This document shows positions 1 through 8,918 of a DNA stretch of 64,000 nucleotides, piece by piece (the stretch's first letter is position 1; each line of letters starts with the position of its first letter). The translations under genes and the position numbers were made by a program. The notes beneath the pieces were generated by a model. It ran no database searches. It saw only the letters and a list, made by a program, of their open reading frames with translations, and was not told where the DNA came from. The stretch comes from Nocardiopsis alborubida. Its GTDB lineage: Bacteria; Actinomycetota; Actinomycetes; Streptosporangiales; Streptosporangiaceae. The stretch is from NCBI RefSeq assembly GCF_012396365.1, contig NZ_JAAXPG010000018.1:1-64000 (forward strand), written 5' to 3'.

Positions 1-41
1 GGCGCCCCGCCAGGGTCCCGCCGTATCCCCCGGAGGCCGCT

Positions 42-1289
42 GTGAGGTCACTTCCGCCATTGCGTTCCCCCTTCCTCTCCGGTGCGTGCGGGCTGCTGCT
101 CGCCCTGACCGCCTGTTCCTCCGGGGCCGGTCCGGCCCCGGACCCGGCCGGCCCGACCATCACCGTGTGGGCCGACGACGAGCGCGCCGTGGCCCTGACC
201 ACCTTCGCCGAGGCCTACTCGCGCACGCTGGACGCGCAGGTGGAGGTGATCGTGGTCGACCACGAGGAGCTGCGCGCCAGCTTCCTGAGCACGTACACGA
301 GCGACATGGGTCCCGACGTCGTGGTCGGCCCGCACGACTGGACCGGCGAGCTGGCCGAGGCGGGCGCGATCGTCCCGGTCGGCCTGGGCGCACGGGACGC
401 CGACGCGTTCACACCGGGCGCGCTGGAGGCCGTCACCCACGAGGGGCGCGTGTACGGGATCCCCTACGCCACCGAGAACGTGGCGCTGGTGCGCAACACC
501 GACCTGGCGCCGGACGCCCCCGAGACCTTCGAGGACTTGGTCGAGACGGGGTCGGCGCTGGTGGAGGCGGGCCGGGCCGAGCGTGCGCTGGGCCTCCAGG
601 TCGGCGAGGAGGGCGACGCCTACCACCTGCACCCGCTGTTCACCTCGGCCGGCGGCTACCTGTTCGGCGAGGACGAGGACGGCGATCCCGACCCCTCGGA
701 CCTGGGGGTGGCCTCCGCGGAGTCGGTGGAGGCCTTCGAGCGGCTGGCGGAGCTGGGTGAGGCGGGTTCGGGCGTGCTGTCCCGGGAGGTGGACGCGGCG
801 ACCGCGTCCGCGCTGTTCACCGAGGGCGCGGTGCCGTTCCACGTCACCGGTCCGTGGAGTGTGCCGGCGGTCAAGGAGGCCGGGGTGCCGTACGCGATCA
901 GCCCGGTCCCGCCCTTCGCCGACGGCGGCCCCGCCCGGCCGCTGATCGGTGTGCAGGCCTTCTTCGTCTCCGCCGGGGCCTCGGACCCGGGGCTGGCGGA
1001 GGAGTTCACGGCCGCCTTCATGGCCGATCCGGCGTTCTCGGTGACGCTCTACGACGCCGATCCGCGGGTTCCGGCCCTGGTGGCCGCCCTGGAGGAGGTC
1101 GCCGAGCGCGACCCGGACCTGGAGGCGTTCCAGGCCGCCGGGGAGGGCGGTCTGCCGATGCCCGCGATCCCCGAGATGGACGCGGTGTGGGGGCCGTTCG
1201 GGCAGGCCGGGGCGGACGTCATCGGCGGCGCCGACCCGGCGTCGGCGCTGGTCGAGGCGGAGGAGCAGATCAGAGCCGGGTTCGAGTAG
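42..1289 (+). CDS. Extracellular solute-binding lipoprotein, maltose-type ABC importer (paralogue 1)
   Basis: Substrate-capture lipoprotein (415 aa) of an ABC sugar importer, anchored on the outer face of the membrane. The N-terminus is a hydrophobic signal ending in the lipobox L-T-A-C with lipidated Cys25, followed by a Ser/Gly/Pro linker and a family-1 sugar-binding fold. GTG start chosen because CGGAGG lies 5 nt upstream (31-36). The protein is the same length as the next gene's product (415 aa) and clearly paralogous along its whole length: both have PHDWTG or AHDWTG near residue 95, RNTDLAPDAPETFE near 150-164, LFTSAGGYLFG, and MPAIPEM or MPSIPEM near the C-terminus. It may broaden the substrate range of the single permease pair downstream. 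The fold is certain; the sugar is not. Confidence 0.85.
   Translation: MRSLPPLRSPFLSGACGLLLALTACSSGAGPAPDPAGPTITVWADDERAVALTTFAEAYSRTLDAQVEVIVVDHEELRASFLSTYTSDMGPDVVVGPHDWTGELAEAGAIVPVGLGARDADAFTPGALEAVTHEGRVYGIPYATENVALVRNTDLAPDAPETFEDLVETGSALVEAGRAERALGLQVGEEGDAYHLHPLFTSAGGYLFGEDEDGDPDPSDLGVASAESVEAFERLAELGEAGSGVLSREVDAATASALFTEGAVPFHVTGPWSVPAVKEAGVPYAISPVPPFADGGPARPLIGVQAFFVSAGASDPGLAEEFTAAFMADPAFSVTLYDADPRVPALVAALEEVAERDPDLEAFQAAGEGGLPMPAIPEMDAVWGPFGQAGADVIGGADPASALVEAEEQIRAGFE
490..535 (+). repeat. 46-nt tract identical to 2004-2049 (copy 1)
   Basis: This stretch is identical, base for base, to 2004-2049 in the neighbouring paralogue. It encodes the segment around R-N-T-D-L-A-P-D-A-P-E-T-F-E. 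The genes differ at most silent positions elsewhere, so the identity includes third positions that would normally have drifted. Confidence 0.95.
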
Positions 1290-1558
1290 TCGGAAGCGGC
1301 GTGTTCAATGGTGTTACCAAATGGCTGCTCATCACAGGAATGATCAGCGAACGGTCACCGCACCGCTACCCAGCGCACGATGTCACACGCCCGTTTCCGC
1401 GGCGTTTCCACATCTTTATGCAGGAGCTCCGCAAAGTCTTTCAAAGCTTGCAAGTTATTGCTAGCGTCACATCACCACGCATGCCCGCGACGGGCCCGGG
1501 GCCACCGCCGGAACGCATGCGCGACCTCCTCAGCACGGCCTCCCGGAAGGAAGACAGC
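1290..1558 (+). promoter_or_regulatory. Promoter/leader of the maltose-type importer with operator-like palindrome
   Basis: A 269-nt gap that is visibly more AT-rich than its surroundings. At 1438-1454 it holds CTTTCAAAGCTTGCAAG, an imperfect 17-bp dyad (CTT-CAA / TTG-AAG half sites around a central G) of the general kind bound by LacI/MalR-type sugar repressors. No LacI-type gene is in the window, so the regulator is unknown. The ribosome-binding site GGAAGG (1545-1550) precedes the ATG at 1559. The operator role is inference. Confidence 0.5.
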
Positions 1559-2806
1559 ATGAGATTTCGCAGCGCACCAGCGGTCACGGGTATCGCGGCG
1601 ATCGCACTGATGGCGACCGCGTGCAGCGGCGGCGGCACCGACGAGGGCGGGGAGACCGCCGCCGAGGGCAGCCTCGTCATCTGGTCCGACCCCGAGCGCG
1701 CCGACGCCATCGAGGCGGCCGCCCAGGAGTTCGCCGAGGCCAACGGCATCGAGGTCGAGGTCCAGGGCCTGACCTTCGGCGACATCCAGGGCGACGTGCT
1801 CAACGCCCACCAGGCCGGGAACGCCCCCGACGTCTTCATCGGCGCCCACGACTGGACGGGCAACCTGGTGCGCAACGGCGCCGTGCAGCCCATCGAGCTG
1901 CCCCAGGACCGCGCCTCCGGACTGGACGAGACCTCGCTGCAGGCTCTCGACTACGACGGCCAGCTCTTCGGTGTTCCCTACTCCCAGGAGAACATCTTCC
2001 TCATGCGCAACACCGACCTGGCGCCGGACGCCCCCGAGACCTTCGAGGAGATGGTCGAGGTCGGCACCGAGCTCAAGGACTCCGGTGAGACCAGCGAGGT
2101 CCTGTCCATGGCCGTGGGCCAGGAGGGCGACCCCTACCGGATGAACGCCCTGTTCACCTCCGCGGGCGGCTACCTCTTCGGACAGGACGAGGAGGGCAAC
2201 TGGGACCCGACCGACCTGGGCGTGGGCACCGACGAGTCCATCGAGGCCATGGAGAAGGTCGCCGAGTACGGCGAGGCCGGGGAGGGCGTGCTGCGCCGCT
2301 CCATCACCCTGGAGAACGACGCCTCCCTGTTCTACGAGGGCGATGCCCCCTTCTTCGTCGCGGGCCCGTGGAACGTCGCCGACGCCGACGAGGCGGGCGT
2401 CAACTACGAGATCAGCCCCATCCCCGGGTTCGAGGGCGAGGAGCCCGCCAGCCCCTACATCGGCTACCAGGCCTTCTTCGTCACCGAGGGCAGCGCCAAC
2501 AGCGCCCTGGCCCAGGAGTTCGTGACCAACTACGTCACCGACACCGAGTTCGTCCTCAGCCTCTACGAGGCCGACCCGCGCATGCCGGTGCAGACCGAGG
2601 CCCTGGAGAGCGTCTCGGCCGACGACCCCACCATCGCCGCGATCTCCGAGGCGGGCGCCGAGGGCATGCCGATGCCCTCCATTCCCGAGATGGGCGAGAC
2701 CTGGGAGCCGCTCGGCATCGCCCAGGCCGCCGTCGTCGCCGGTGAGGACGTGCGCGAGGCCATGGAGGCCGCCCACGACACGATCGCCGCGCAGATCGGC
2801 GGGTAG
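1559..2806 (+). CDS. malE: Maltose/maltodextrin-type ABC substrate-binding lipoprotein (MalE-like, paralogue 2)
   Basis: Sugar-binding lipoprotein (415 aa) of the importer encoded with the next two genes. The signal peptide ends in A-T-A-C with lipidated Cys22, followed by a Gly/Glu-rich linker. ATG at 1559 chosen over upstream in-frame codons because it gives a proper lipoprotein signal and has GGAAGG 8 nt upstream. The stop lies 2 nt before the permease start, so it is translationally linked to malF. The binding fold and the MalF type of its partner (large periplasmic loop) point to maltose or maltodextrin. Other alpha-glucosides remain possible. A close paralogue lies directly upstream. 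Confidence 0.85.
   Translation: MRFRSAPAVTGIAAIALMATACSGGGTDEGGETAAEGSLVIWSDPERADAIEAAAQEFAEANGIEVEVQGLTFGDIQGDVLNAHQAGNAPDVFIGAHDWTGNLVRNGAVQPIELPQDRASGLDETSLQALDYDGQLFGVPYSQENIFLMRNTDLAPDAPETFEEMVEVGTELKDSGETSEVLSMAVGQEGDPYRMNALFTSAGGYLFGQDEEGNWDPTDLGVGTDESIEAMEKVAEYGEAGEGVLRRSITLENDASLFYEGDAPFFVAGPWNVADADEAGVNYEISPIPGFEGEEPASPYIGYQAFFVTEGSANSALAQEFVTNYVTDTEFVLSLYEADPRMPVQTEALESVSADDPTIAAISEAGAEGMPMPSIPEMGETWEPLGIAQAAVVAGEDVREAMEAAHDTIAAQIGG
2004..2049 (+). repeat. 46-nt tract identical to 490-535 (copy 2)
   Basis: Second copy of the perfectly conserved tract, at the corresponding position of the paralogue (codons about 150-164). Flanking bases differ on both sides (A at 2003 against G at 489; G at 2050 against C at 536). 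Confidence 0.95.
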
Positions 2807-2808
2807 CG

Positions 2809-4416
2809 GTGGCGTCGAAGAAGACAGCGGGTGCCCCCTCCCCGGGGGCGCCCGCCCGCACGCCCCTGCCGGGCGGACGGTTCGCCGGCGGCGGGTCGCT
2901 GGGCGGGCAGCTCGTCAAGATCGCCCTGCTGGGCCTGTTCACCGCCCTGGGCGTGTGGGCGGTCCTGCCCCTGTACGTGGCGGGCAACTGGTGGGGCATC
3001 GGCCTGGTCGTGGCCGTGGTCGGCCTCGTCTACTGGATCTACCTTTCCAAGCGCACCGTCCCGGCCAAGTACCTGATCCCGGGCGTGCTGTTCCTGACCG
3101 CCTTCCAGATCCTGCCGGTGCTCTACACGATGAGCACCTCGGTGACCAACCTCAGCGACGGCCACCGGGGCGACAAGGAACAGGCCATCGCCTCCATCGA
3201 GGCCTACTCGGTGAGCAGCCCGGACGGGGCCGAGGAGTACACCCTGACCGTGGCGGTCACCGGCTCGCCCGAGACCGGTGAGCTGGTCTTCCTGCTCACC
3301 GGCCCCGAGGGCGACGCCTACGCCGGAACCGAGGAGGGGCTCACCGAGCTCGACGGCGCGACCGTGGAGCCCTCGGGCAAGATCACCGAGGCCTTCGGGT
3401 ACACGGTCCTGTCCCCCACCCAGGCCAACGCGCGCAGCGAGGAGCTCCAGGCGTTCGCGGTGCCCACCGGCAGCGGCACGGGCATCCGCTCCAGCGGCCT
3501 GTCCACCGCCTTCGAGGGGACCGCGACCCGCGCCTACGACGCCGGATGCGACTGCGTCACCGACGCCGAGACCGGCATCGTCTACCACGCGGACAACGAG
3601 CGCGGCGCGTTCTACGACGAGAACGGGGAGCGCCTGGCCCAGGGCTGGCAGGTCGGCGTGGGCTTCGACAACTTCGCCCGCTTCCTGTTCAACCCGACCT
3701 TCGCGTCGTCGTTCTTCAGCATCCTGGTGTGGAACATCGCCTTCGCCGCCTCCGTCACCTTCCTGGTGTTCGTGGTGGGCCTGGCGATCGCGCTCACCCT
3801 GCACGCGCCCGGACTGCGCGGCAGGGTCGTGTACCGGATCCTGGTGGTCCTGCCGTACGCGATGAGCTCGCTGGCGATGTTCCTGCTGTGGCGGGACATG
3901 TTCAACACCGACTTCGGCCTGTTCAACCGGGTGCTCGGCCTGGAGGTGGACTGGCTGGGCGACGCGTGGTCGGCCCGGGCCGCGGTGATCCTGGCCAACG
4001 TCTGGCTGGGTTACCCGTACATGTTCCTGGTGGCCACGGGAGCCCTCCAGGCCGTCCCGCGCGAGCTGGGCCAGGCGGCGCAGATCGACGGCGCGGGCCC
4101 CTGGCAGGCCTTCCGCAACGTCACCCTGCCGCTGCTGATGGTGGCGATGACGCCGATCCTGGTCTCGACGTTCGCGTTCAACTTCAACAACTTCAACGCG
4201 GTGTGGCTGATCACCCAGGGCGGCCCCTTCTCCCCGGGGAGCCCGACGGCCGGGGCCACCGACCTGCTCATCACCTACACCTACCGGCTCGCCTTCAACG
4301 AGGCCACCGCCCAGTACGGGTACGCGGCGGCGCTGTCGGTGATGATCTTCCTGATCGTGTCGGTGATGTCGGTGGTCAGCCTCAGCAGGAGCAAGGCCCT
4401 CAAGGAGGTGGACTGA
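2809..4416 (+). CDS. malF: ABC sugar permease, MalF type with large extracytoplasmic loop
   Basis: Inner-membrane permease subunit (535 aa). Three hydrophobic segments lie near the N-terminus (about 35-55, 57-76, 88-110). A hydrophilic loop of about 187 residues (111-297) follows, then the permease core with the cytoplasmic EAA loop A-A-Q-I-D-G-A-G...LP. E. coli MalF has a loop of similar size (P2) that contacts the binding protein, which supports a maltose-family transporter. The loop contains a C-D-C pair (Cys247, Cys249). GTG start 2 nt after the upstream stop. The stop overlaps the next start by 1 nt (TGATG). No ATPase gene is adjacent; in actinomycetes a shared MsiK-type ATPase encoded elsewhere usually serves such systems. 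Confidence 0.88.
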   Translation: MASKKTAGAPSPGAPARTPLPGGRFAGGGSLGGQLVKIALLGLFTALGVWAVLPLYVAGNWWGIGLVVAVVGLVYWIYLSKRTVPAKYLIPGVLFLTAFQILPVLYTMSTSVTNLSDGHRGDKEQAIASIEAYSVSSPDGAEEYTLTVAVTGSPETGELVFLLTGPEGDAYAGTEEGLTELDGATVEPSGKITEAFGYTVLSPTQANARSEELQAFAVPTGSGTGIRSSGLSTAFEGTATRAYDAGCDCVTDAETGIVYHADNERGAFYDENGERLAQGWQVGVGFDNFARFLFNPTFASSFFSILVWNIAFAASVTFLVFVVGLAIALTLHAPGLRGRVVYRILVVLPYAMSSLAMFLLWRDMFNTDFGLFNRVLGLEVDWLGDAWSARAAVILANVWLGYPYMFLVATGALQAVPRELGQAAQIDGAGPWQAFRNVTLPLLMVAMTPILVSTFAFNFNNFNAVWLITQGGPFSPGSPTAGATDLLITYTYRLAFNEATAQYGYAAALSVMIFLIVSVMSVVSLSRSKALKEVD

Positions 4417-5321
4417 TGGCGGTCGGGACCCCGGGCGCGGTGCGCACGCCCTACCGGCGCGGTACCGGAGTCCGTCTGGGCCTGTGGGCCCGCAGGTACG
4501 GATGGCGTCACGTGGTGATGCTGCTGGTCGTGGCGTTCGCGCTCTTCCCGGTGCTGTTCGTGGTGTCGGCGGCGCTCAACCCGCTGGGCACCCTGTCCAG
4601 CGCGCAGCTGTGGCCGACCGGGGCCAGCCTGGACAACGCCGTCGACCTGTTCGGCAACACCCCGTTCACGACCTGGTACGCGAACTCGCTGTTCTTCGCC
4701 TTCACCAACGCCGCCGTGACGGTGCTGCTGTCGGCGCTGGCCGCGTACGCGTTCAGCCGCATGCGCTTCCGCGGCCGCCGGGTGGGGCTGATCGGGCTCC
4801 TGGTGATCCAGATGTTCCCGCAGTTCCTGGCGATCGTGGCGATCTACCTGATGTTCTCCACGATCGGCGAGTACTACCCGTCGATCGGCTTCGACACCCG
4901 CTGGGGGCTGCTGCTGGTCTACCTGGGCGGCGCGCTGAGCATCAACACGTGGCTGATGAAGGGCTTCTTCGACACCGTGCCGAAGGAGCTGGACGAGTCC
5001 GCGCAGATGGACGGGGCCTCGCACGCGCAGGTCTTCTTCCGGATCATGCTGCCGCTGGTCACGCCGGTGCTGGCGATCGTGGGCCTGCTGGTGTTCATCT
5101 CCACCATCAACGAGTTCCTGATGGCGAGCGTGTTCCTGCGCGACACCGACGCCAAGACGCTGGGCCTGGGGCTCTACCAGCTGGTGGCCTCGCAGCGCAA
5201 CGCGAACTTCGGGATGTTCGCGGTGGGCGCCATCATGCTGTCCCTGCCCACCCTGGCGGTGTTCTGGTTCCTCCAGCGCTACATCACCGAGGGCCTGACC
5301 GCGGGAGCGGTCAAGGGTTGA
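4416..5321 (+). CDS. malG: ABC sugar permease, MalG type
   Basis: Second permease subunit (301 aa), with about six membrane segments and the EAA loop E-S-A-Q-M-D-G-A-S...LPLV near residues 190-215, which docks the ATPase. The ATG overlaps the malF stop, so the two are probably co-translated. The C-terminus T-A-G-A-V-K-G is typical of MalG-type proteins. It is the last gene of the operon, followed 20 nt later by a strong hairpin. Confidence 0.88.
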   Translation: MAVGTPGAVRTPYRRGTGVRLGLWARRYGWRHVVMLLVVAFALFPVLFVVSAALNPLGTLSSAQLWPTGASLDNAVDLFGNTPFTTWYANSLFFAFTNAAVTVLLSALAAYAFSRMRFRGRRVGLIGLLVIQMFPQFLAIVAIYLMFSTIGEYYPSIGFDTRWGLLLVYLGGALSINTWLMKGFFDTVPKELDESAQMDGASHAQVFFRIMLPLVTPVLAIVGLLVFISTINEFLMASVFLRDTDAKTLGLGLYQLVASQRNANFGMFAVGAIMLSLPTLAVFWFLQRYITEGLTAGAVKG

Positions 5322-5340
5322 GGAAACGGCACTGAGGAGA

Positions 5341-5381
5341 ACGCGGAGGGGGCGCCCCGGGCCGGGGCGCCCCCTCCGCGT
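5341..5381 (+). terminator. Hairpin terminator after malG
   Basis: Perfect 18-bp inverted repeat (5341-5358 / 5364-5381) with a 5-nt loop (GGGCC), ending the mal operon. No T-run follows; the strength lies in the GC stem. It may also stop minus-strand transcription from lepA, 187 nt away. Confidence 0.8.
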
Positions 5382-5567
5382 CTGTGCCTTCCACGCGCCC
5401 ACGAACCCGCACGGGGCCCGAGGGGCGTACCGGGCTCCGCGGGAGGAGCCGAGCCGCCGGCGGGGACCGACCGCCAGGCGTGGGCGGCGACGCTGTGCCC
5501 CCGGGCTCGGGGCCCCGGTCCTTGGCGCCCCGGGCCCGTGCGGGCCTGCGGGCACGTGGAGGAGAAG

Positions 5568-7409
5568 CTACTTCTTCTTCTTGTCCTCGGCGCCGCCGCT
5601 GTCGGTGGACAGCGCGGAGATGAAGGCCTCCTGGGGCACCTCGACCCGGCCGACCATCTTCATCCGCTTCTTGCCCTCCTTCTGCTTCTCCAGCAGCTTG
5701 CGCTTGCGGCTGATGTCGCCGCCGTAGCACTTGGAGAGCACGTCCTTGCGGATGGCGCGGATGTTCTCGCGGGCGATCACCCGGGCGCCGATGGCGGCCT
5801 GGATGGGCACCTCGAACTGCTGCCGGGGGATGAGCTCGCGCAGCTTCTTGGTCATCTCCACGCCGTAGGCGTAGGCCTTGTCCTTGTGCACGATGGCGGA
5901 GAAGGCGTCGACCGCCTCGCCCTGGAGCAGGATGTCGACCTTGACCAGGTCGGAGGCCTTCTCCCCGGTGGGCTCGTAGTCCAGAGACGCGTAGCCCTTG
6001 GTGCGGGACTTGAGGTGGTCGAAGAAGTCGAAGACGATCTCGGCCAGGGGCAGCGTGTAGCGCATCTCCACGCGGTCCTCGGACAGGTAGTCCATGCCCT
6101 GGAGGTCGCCGCGCCGCTCCTGGCACAGCTCCATGATCTGACCGATGTGGTCGGAGGGGCTGAGCACGGTGGCCTTGACCATCGGCTCGTAGATGGAGGC
6201 GATCTTCCCGGCGGGGAACTCGCTGGGGTTGGTCACCACGTGCTCGGTGCCGTCCTCCATGTCCACCCGGTAGATGACGTTGGGCGCGGTGGAGATGAGG
6301 TCGAGGTTGAACTCGCGCTCCAGGCGGGCCCGGGTGATCTCCAGGTGCAGCAGGCCCAGGAAGCCGCAGCGGAAGCCGAAGCCCAGGGCGGCGGAGGTCT
6401 CCGGCTCGAAGGCCAGGGCGGCGTCGTTGAGCTGGAGCTTCTCCAGGGCGTCGCGCAGCACCGGGTAGTCGGTGCCCTCGATCGGGTACAGGCCCGAGAA
6501 CACCATGGGCTTGGGCTCGCGGTACCCGGACAGCATGTCGGTCGCGGGCCGGTTGAGGGCGGTGATGGTGTCACCGACCTTGGACTGGCGCACGTCCTTG
6601 ACGCCGGTGATGATGTAGCCGACCTCTCCCACCCCCAGCCCGCCGCACTTGGTGGGCTCGGGCGAGCTGACGCCGATCTCCAGGATCTCGTGCGAGGCGC
6701 GGGTGGACATCATCTGGATGCGCTCGCGCGGGCTGAGCTTGCCGTCGATCACCCGGACGTAGGTGACCACGCCGCGGTAGGTGTCGTAGACCGAGTCGAA
6801 GATCATCGCGCGGGCCGGGGCGTCGGCGTCGCCGACGGGCTGCGGGATCTGGTTGACGATCTCGTTGAGGAGCTCCTCGACGCCCTCGCCCGTCTTGGCG
6901 CTGACCCTGAGCACGTCGGAGGGATCGCAGCCGATGATCCCGGCCAGTTCCTCGGCGTACTTCTCCGGCTGCGCGGCCGGGAGGTCGATCTTGTTGAGCA
7001 CCGGGATGATGGTGAGGTCGTTCTCCAGGGCCATGTACAGGTTGGCCAGGGTCTGCGCCTCGATGCCCTGCGCGGCGTCCACCAGCAGGACGGCGCCCTC
7101 GCAGGCGGCCAGCGAGCGCGAGACCTCGTAGGTGAAGTCGACGTGCCCGGGGGTGTCGATGAGGTCGAGCGTGTAGGTCCGGTCGTCGACGGCGGTGAAG
7201 GGGATGCGCACCGCCTGCGACTTGATGGTGATGCCGCGCTCGCGCTCGATGTCCATGCGGTCCAGGTACTGGGCGCGCATCTGGCGGTCCTCGACGACAC
7301 CGGTGATCTGGAGCATCCGGTCGGCCAGCGTCGACTTGCCATGGTCGATGTGCGCGATGATGCAGAAGTTGCGGATCAGCGCGGGATCGGTCCAGTTCGG
7401 CTGTGCCAC
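5568..7409 (-). CDS. lepA: Elongation factor 4 (LepA) GTPase
   Basis: Ribosome-associated translational GTPase (613 aa) that acts on elongating or initiating ribosomes. G1 is A-H-I-D-H-G-K-S at residues 19-26; G3 DTPGH, G4 NKID and G5 SAK follow, then the EF-G-like domains and the LepA-specific C-terminal domain with [12 protein letters not shown]. The tail is Lys-rich. The open frame extends further upstream, but GTG at 7409 was chosen because it gives the family's usual N-terminus and length and has GGAG 4 nt upstream. Single-gene unit, divergent from the next gene. Confidence 0.95.
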   Translation of the reverse strand: MAQPNWTDPALIRNFCIIAHIDHGKSTLADRMLQITGVVEDRQMRAQYLDRMDIERERGITIKSQAVRIPFTAVDDRTYTLDLIDTPGHVDFTYEVSRSLAACEGAVLLVDAAQGIEAQTLANLYMALENDLTIIPVLNKIDLPAAQPEKYAEELAGIIGCDPSDVLRVSAKTGEGVEELLNEIVNQIPQPVGDADAPARAMIFDSVYDTYRGVVTYVRVIDGKLSPRERIQMMSTRASHEILEIGVSSPEPTKCGGLGVGEVGYIITGVKDVRQSKVGDTITALNRPATDMLSGYREPKPMVFSGLYPIEGTDYPVLRDALEKLQLNDAALAFEPETSAALGFGFRCGFLGLLHLEITRARLEREFNLDLISTAPNVIYRVDMEDGTEHVVTNPSEFPAGKIASIYEPMVKATVLSPSDHIGQIMELCQERRGDLQGMDYLSEDRVEMRYTLPLAEIVFDFFDHLKSRTKGYASLDYEPTGEKASDLVKVDILLQGEAVDAFSAIVHKDKAYAYGVEMTKKLRELIPRQQFEVPIQAAIGARVIARENIRAIRKDVLSKCYGGDISRKRKLLEKQKEGKKRMKMVGRVEVPQEAFISALSTDSGGAEDKKKK

Positions 7410-7715
7410 CGTGCTCCGTTCACAGGTCGGGTCCGGGTCGTGTGCGCCTCGCGGCGGTGTCGCCCCGCCGCGGCGGAGGCCGACGGCGTCGTCCATCATC
7501 CCACGGCGGCCGGGTGCCCTCTCTCGGTGACGGCGGCGGACCGTGCGGCAGTATGGGGCGCGGGCGCGGGTCTGGTGTCCAGATTATGTGACCCGGGACC
7601 AGGAACGGGCCGTACGGAAGGACGGAAGGGCTGCGCGCGCGGCGCGGCCGGTGAGGGTGGTGGCGGGCGACGTGCGGAAAGGCACCGCGGTCCGGGACGT
7701 GGGAGGAGCGGGCGG
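7410..7715. other. Divergent intergenic region, lepA / membrane-anchored unknown
   Basis: About 300 nt without a convincing gene. On the minus strand, CATAAT (7583-7588) and CATACT (7550-7555) could be -10 elements for lepA, but no good -35 is paired with them. GGAGGAG at 7702-7708 is the ribosome-binding site of the plus-strand gene at 7716. Confidence 0.4.
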
Positions 7716-8708
7716 TTGAAGTGGCTGTTGACACGGTTGCTGGCGGGTGTGGCCGCGATCGCGGTCGTGGTGGCGGGCGCGGGGGCCCTGCTGGCTTTCC
7801 AGTTCTCGGGTGAACCGGCGCCGTGGGCGGCCTCACGGGGCGCGGACGCGGCGTGGGTGGGCTCCTGGGAGGACACCGGCTCCCTGGCGCGGGTGCTCGA
7901 CACCGGCGGGGTGGACACGGTGTACGTGTACGCGGGCGAGATCGACGCCGGGGGCGCGGTCGAACGGGTGGAGGACACCGGTTCCCTGCTGTCCTGGCTG
8001 GAGCGGGAGTACCCCGACGTGCGCGCGCTGGCGTGGCTCCGGCACGTGGAGGACGGGTCCTCGCTGCTGCGGGACCGGCTTGACGAGCAGGCCCGCGCGG
8101 CGCTCGCCCCGGCGGTGGCCGAGGTGGCCGCGGACGGGTTCGCGGGCGCGCACCTGGAGATCCGCCCGGTGACCGTGAACGACCCGTCGATCCCCACGCT
8201 CATGTCGATGGTGCGCGAGGAGCTGGGCGAGGAACCCGTGCTGTCGGTGCAGGCCCACCACGTGGAGCTGGTGCCGGGCGGGCGGGTGCCCTCGTTCGTC
8301 ATGGAACGCGGGGAGAAGTACTGGTCCAAGGGCTACCTGGACCGGGTGACCGAGCACGCCGACGAGGTGGTGCTGCCGGGCGTGGGCGCGGGGATGCCCG
8401 GCGACGCGCTGTACGGCGGGTTCATGGTGCGGCAGGTGACCGAGGCGGTGACGGCCCTGCGCGCGCGTGAGGACGTGACGGTGCGGTTCGGGCTGCCCGC
8501 GTACGGCGGTGGCGAGTGGGCCCCGGAGGAGTCGGACGAGTCGGTGGCGACCGCGCTGACGGCCGTCAGGCTGGGCATGACCGAGGCCGAACCGCCGGAG
8601 GGGATGACCCTGGGGGTGGCCTTCTACCTGGGGGACGAGGCGTCCGAGGAGGATGTGGCGGCCTACACCGCGGAATGGCTGCTGTCCTGGGAGCCTGAGG
8701 TCGATTGA
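7716..8708 (+). CDS. Membrane-anchored extracytoplasmic protein, possibly a glycosidase-like barrel
   Basis: Unrecognised protein of 330 aa. A single N-terminal hydrophobic helix (about residues 4-27) with Lys2/Arg7 before it makes a signal anchor, and the rest is predicted outside the membrane. Pieces such as A-W-L-R-H-V-E-D-G, G-A-H-L-E-I-R-P-V and V-L-P-G-V-G-A-G-M-P-G, spaced among alternating strands and helices, are reminiscent of TIM-barrel glycoside-hydrolase-like proteins (H-x-E/D at a strand end). This is inference from pattern only. TTG start chosen because GGAGGAG lies 7 nt upstream and the membrane helix follows at once. Monocistronic between lepA and rpsT. Confidence 0.6.
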   Translation: MKWLLTRLLAGVAAIAVVVAGAGALLAFQFSGEPAPWAASRGADAAWVGSWEDTGSLARVLDTGGVDTVYVYAGEIDAGGAVERVEDTGSLLSWLEREYPDVRALAWLRHVEDGSSLLRDRLDEQARAALAPAVAEVAADGFAGAHLEIRPVTVNDPSIPTLMSMVREELGEEPVLSVQAHHVELVPGGRVPSFVMERGEKYWSKGYLDRVTEHADEVVLPGVGAGMPGDALYGGFMVRQVTEAVTALRAREDVTVRFGLPAYGGGEWAPEESDESVATALTAVRLGMTEAEPPEGMTLGVAFYLGDEASEEDVAAYTAEWLLSWEPEVD

Positions 8709-8752
8709 GGTCGTCTGAGGTCCCTGAAGTCTTTTCGGGTCTGTGGGTGAGG

Positions 8753-8782
8753 CATACTGGAAGTCCGTGTCTCGGACTTCCA
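8753..8782 (+). promoter_or_regulatory. Candidate rpsT promoter with 10-bp inverted repeat over the start point
   Basis: CATACT (8753-8758) resembles a -10 element. Overlapping its last base is a perfect 10-bp inverted repeat (8758-8767 / 8773-8782, loop TGTCT). If transcription starts near 8765 the repeat spans the start site and would act as DNA. If it starts upstream, the hairpin sits in the long rpsT leader. It could instead be the terminator of the preceding gene, which ends 50 nt upstream. Confidence 0.4.
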
Positions 8783-8918
8783 CATTGGCTTCGGGCCCTG
8801 TGGACTCACACACCCTGCGTCGGCGCCCACGCCGGCCTCTCGCGGAACGGCTGCCCGCGAGTTGGGCCGCCTGGTTCGGCCGGCGCGATGACCAAGATCA
8901 ACTGGAGCACGTTTTCGC

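Noticed and set aside
854..1558. Upstream in-frame extension of malE into the preceding gene
   Set aside because: Would remove the lipoprotein signal from the N-terminus; the ATG at 1559 has a ribosome-binding site and a perfect lipobox.
5359..5567. Possible gene in the malG-lepA gap
   Set aside because: Frames there are Arg/Gly/Pro-rich with no ribosome-binding site, and the gap is explained by the terminator.
5538..7715. Plus-strand open frame running through lepA into the gene at 7716
   Set aside because: The part over lepA is antisense composition; the real protein begins with a membrane anchor at 7716.
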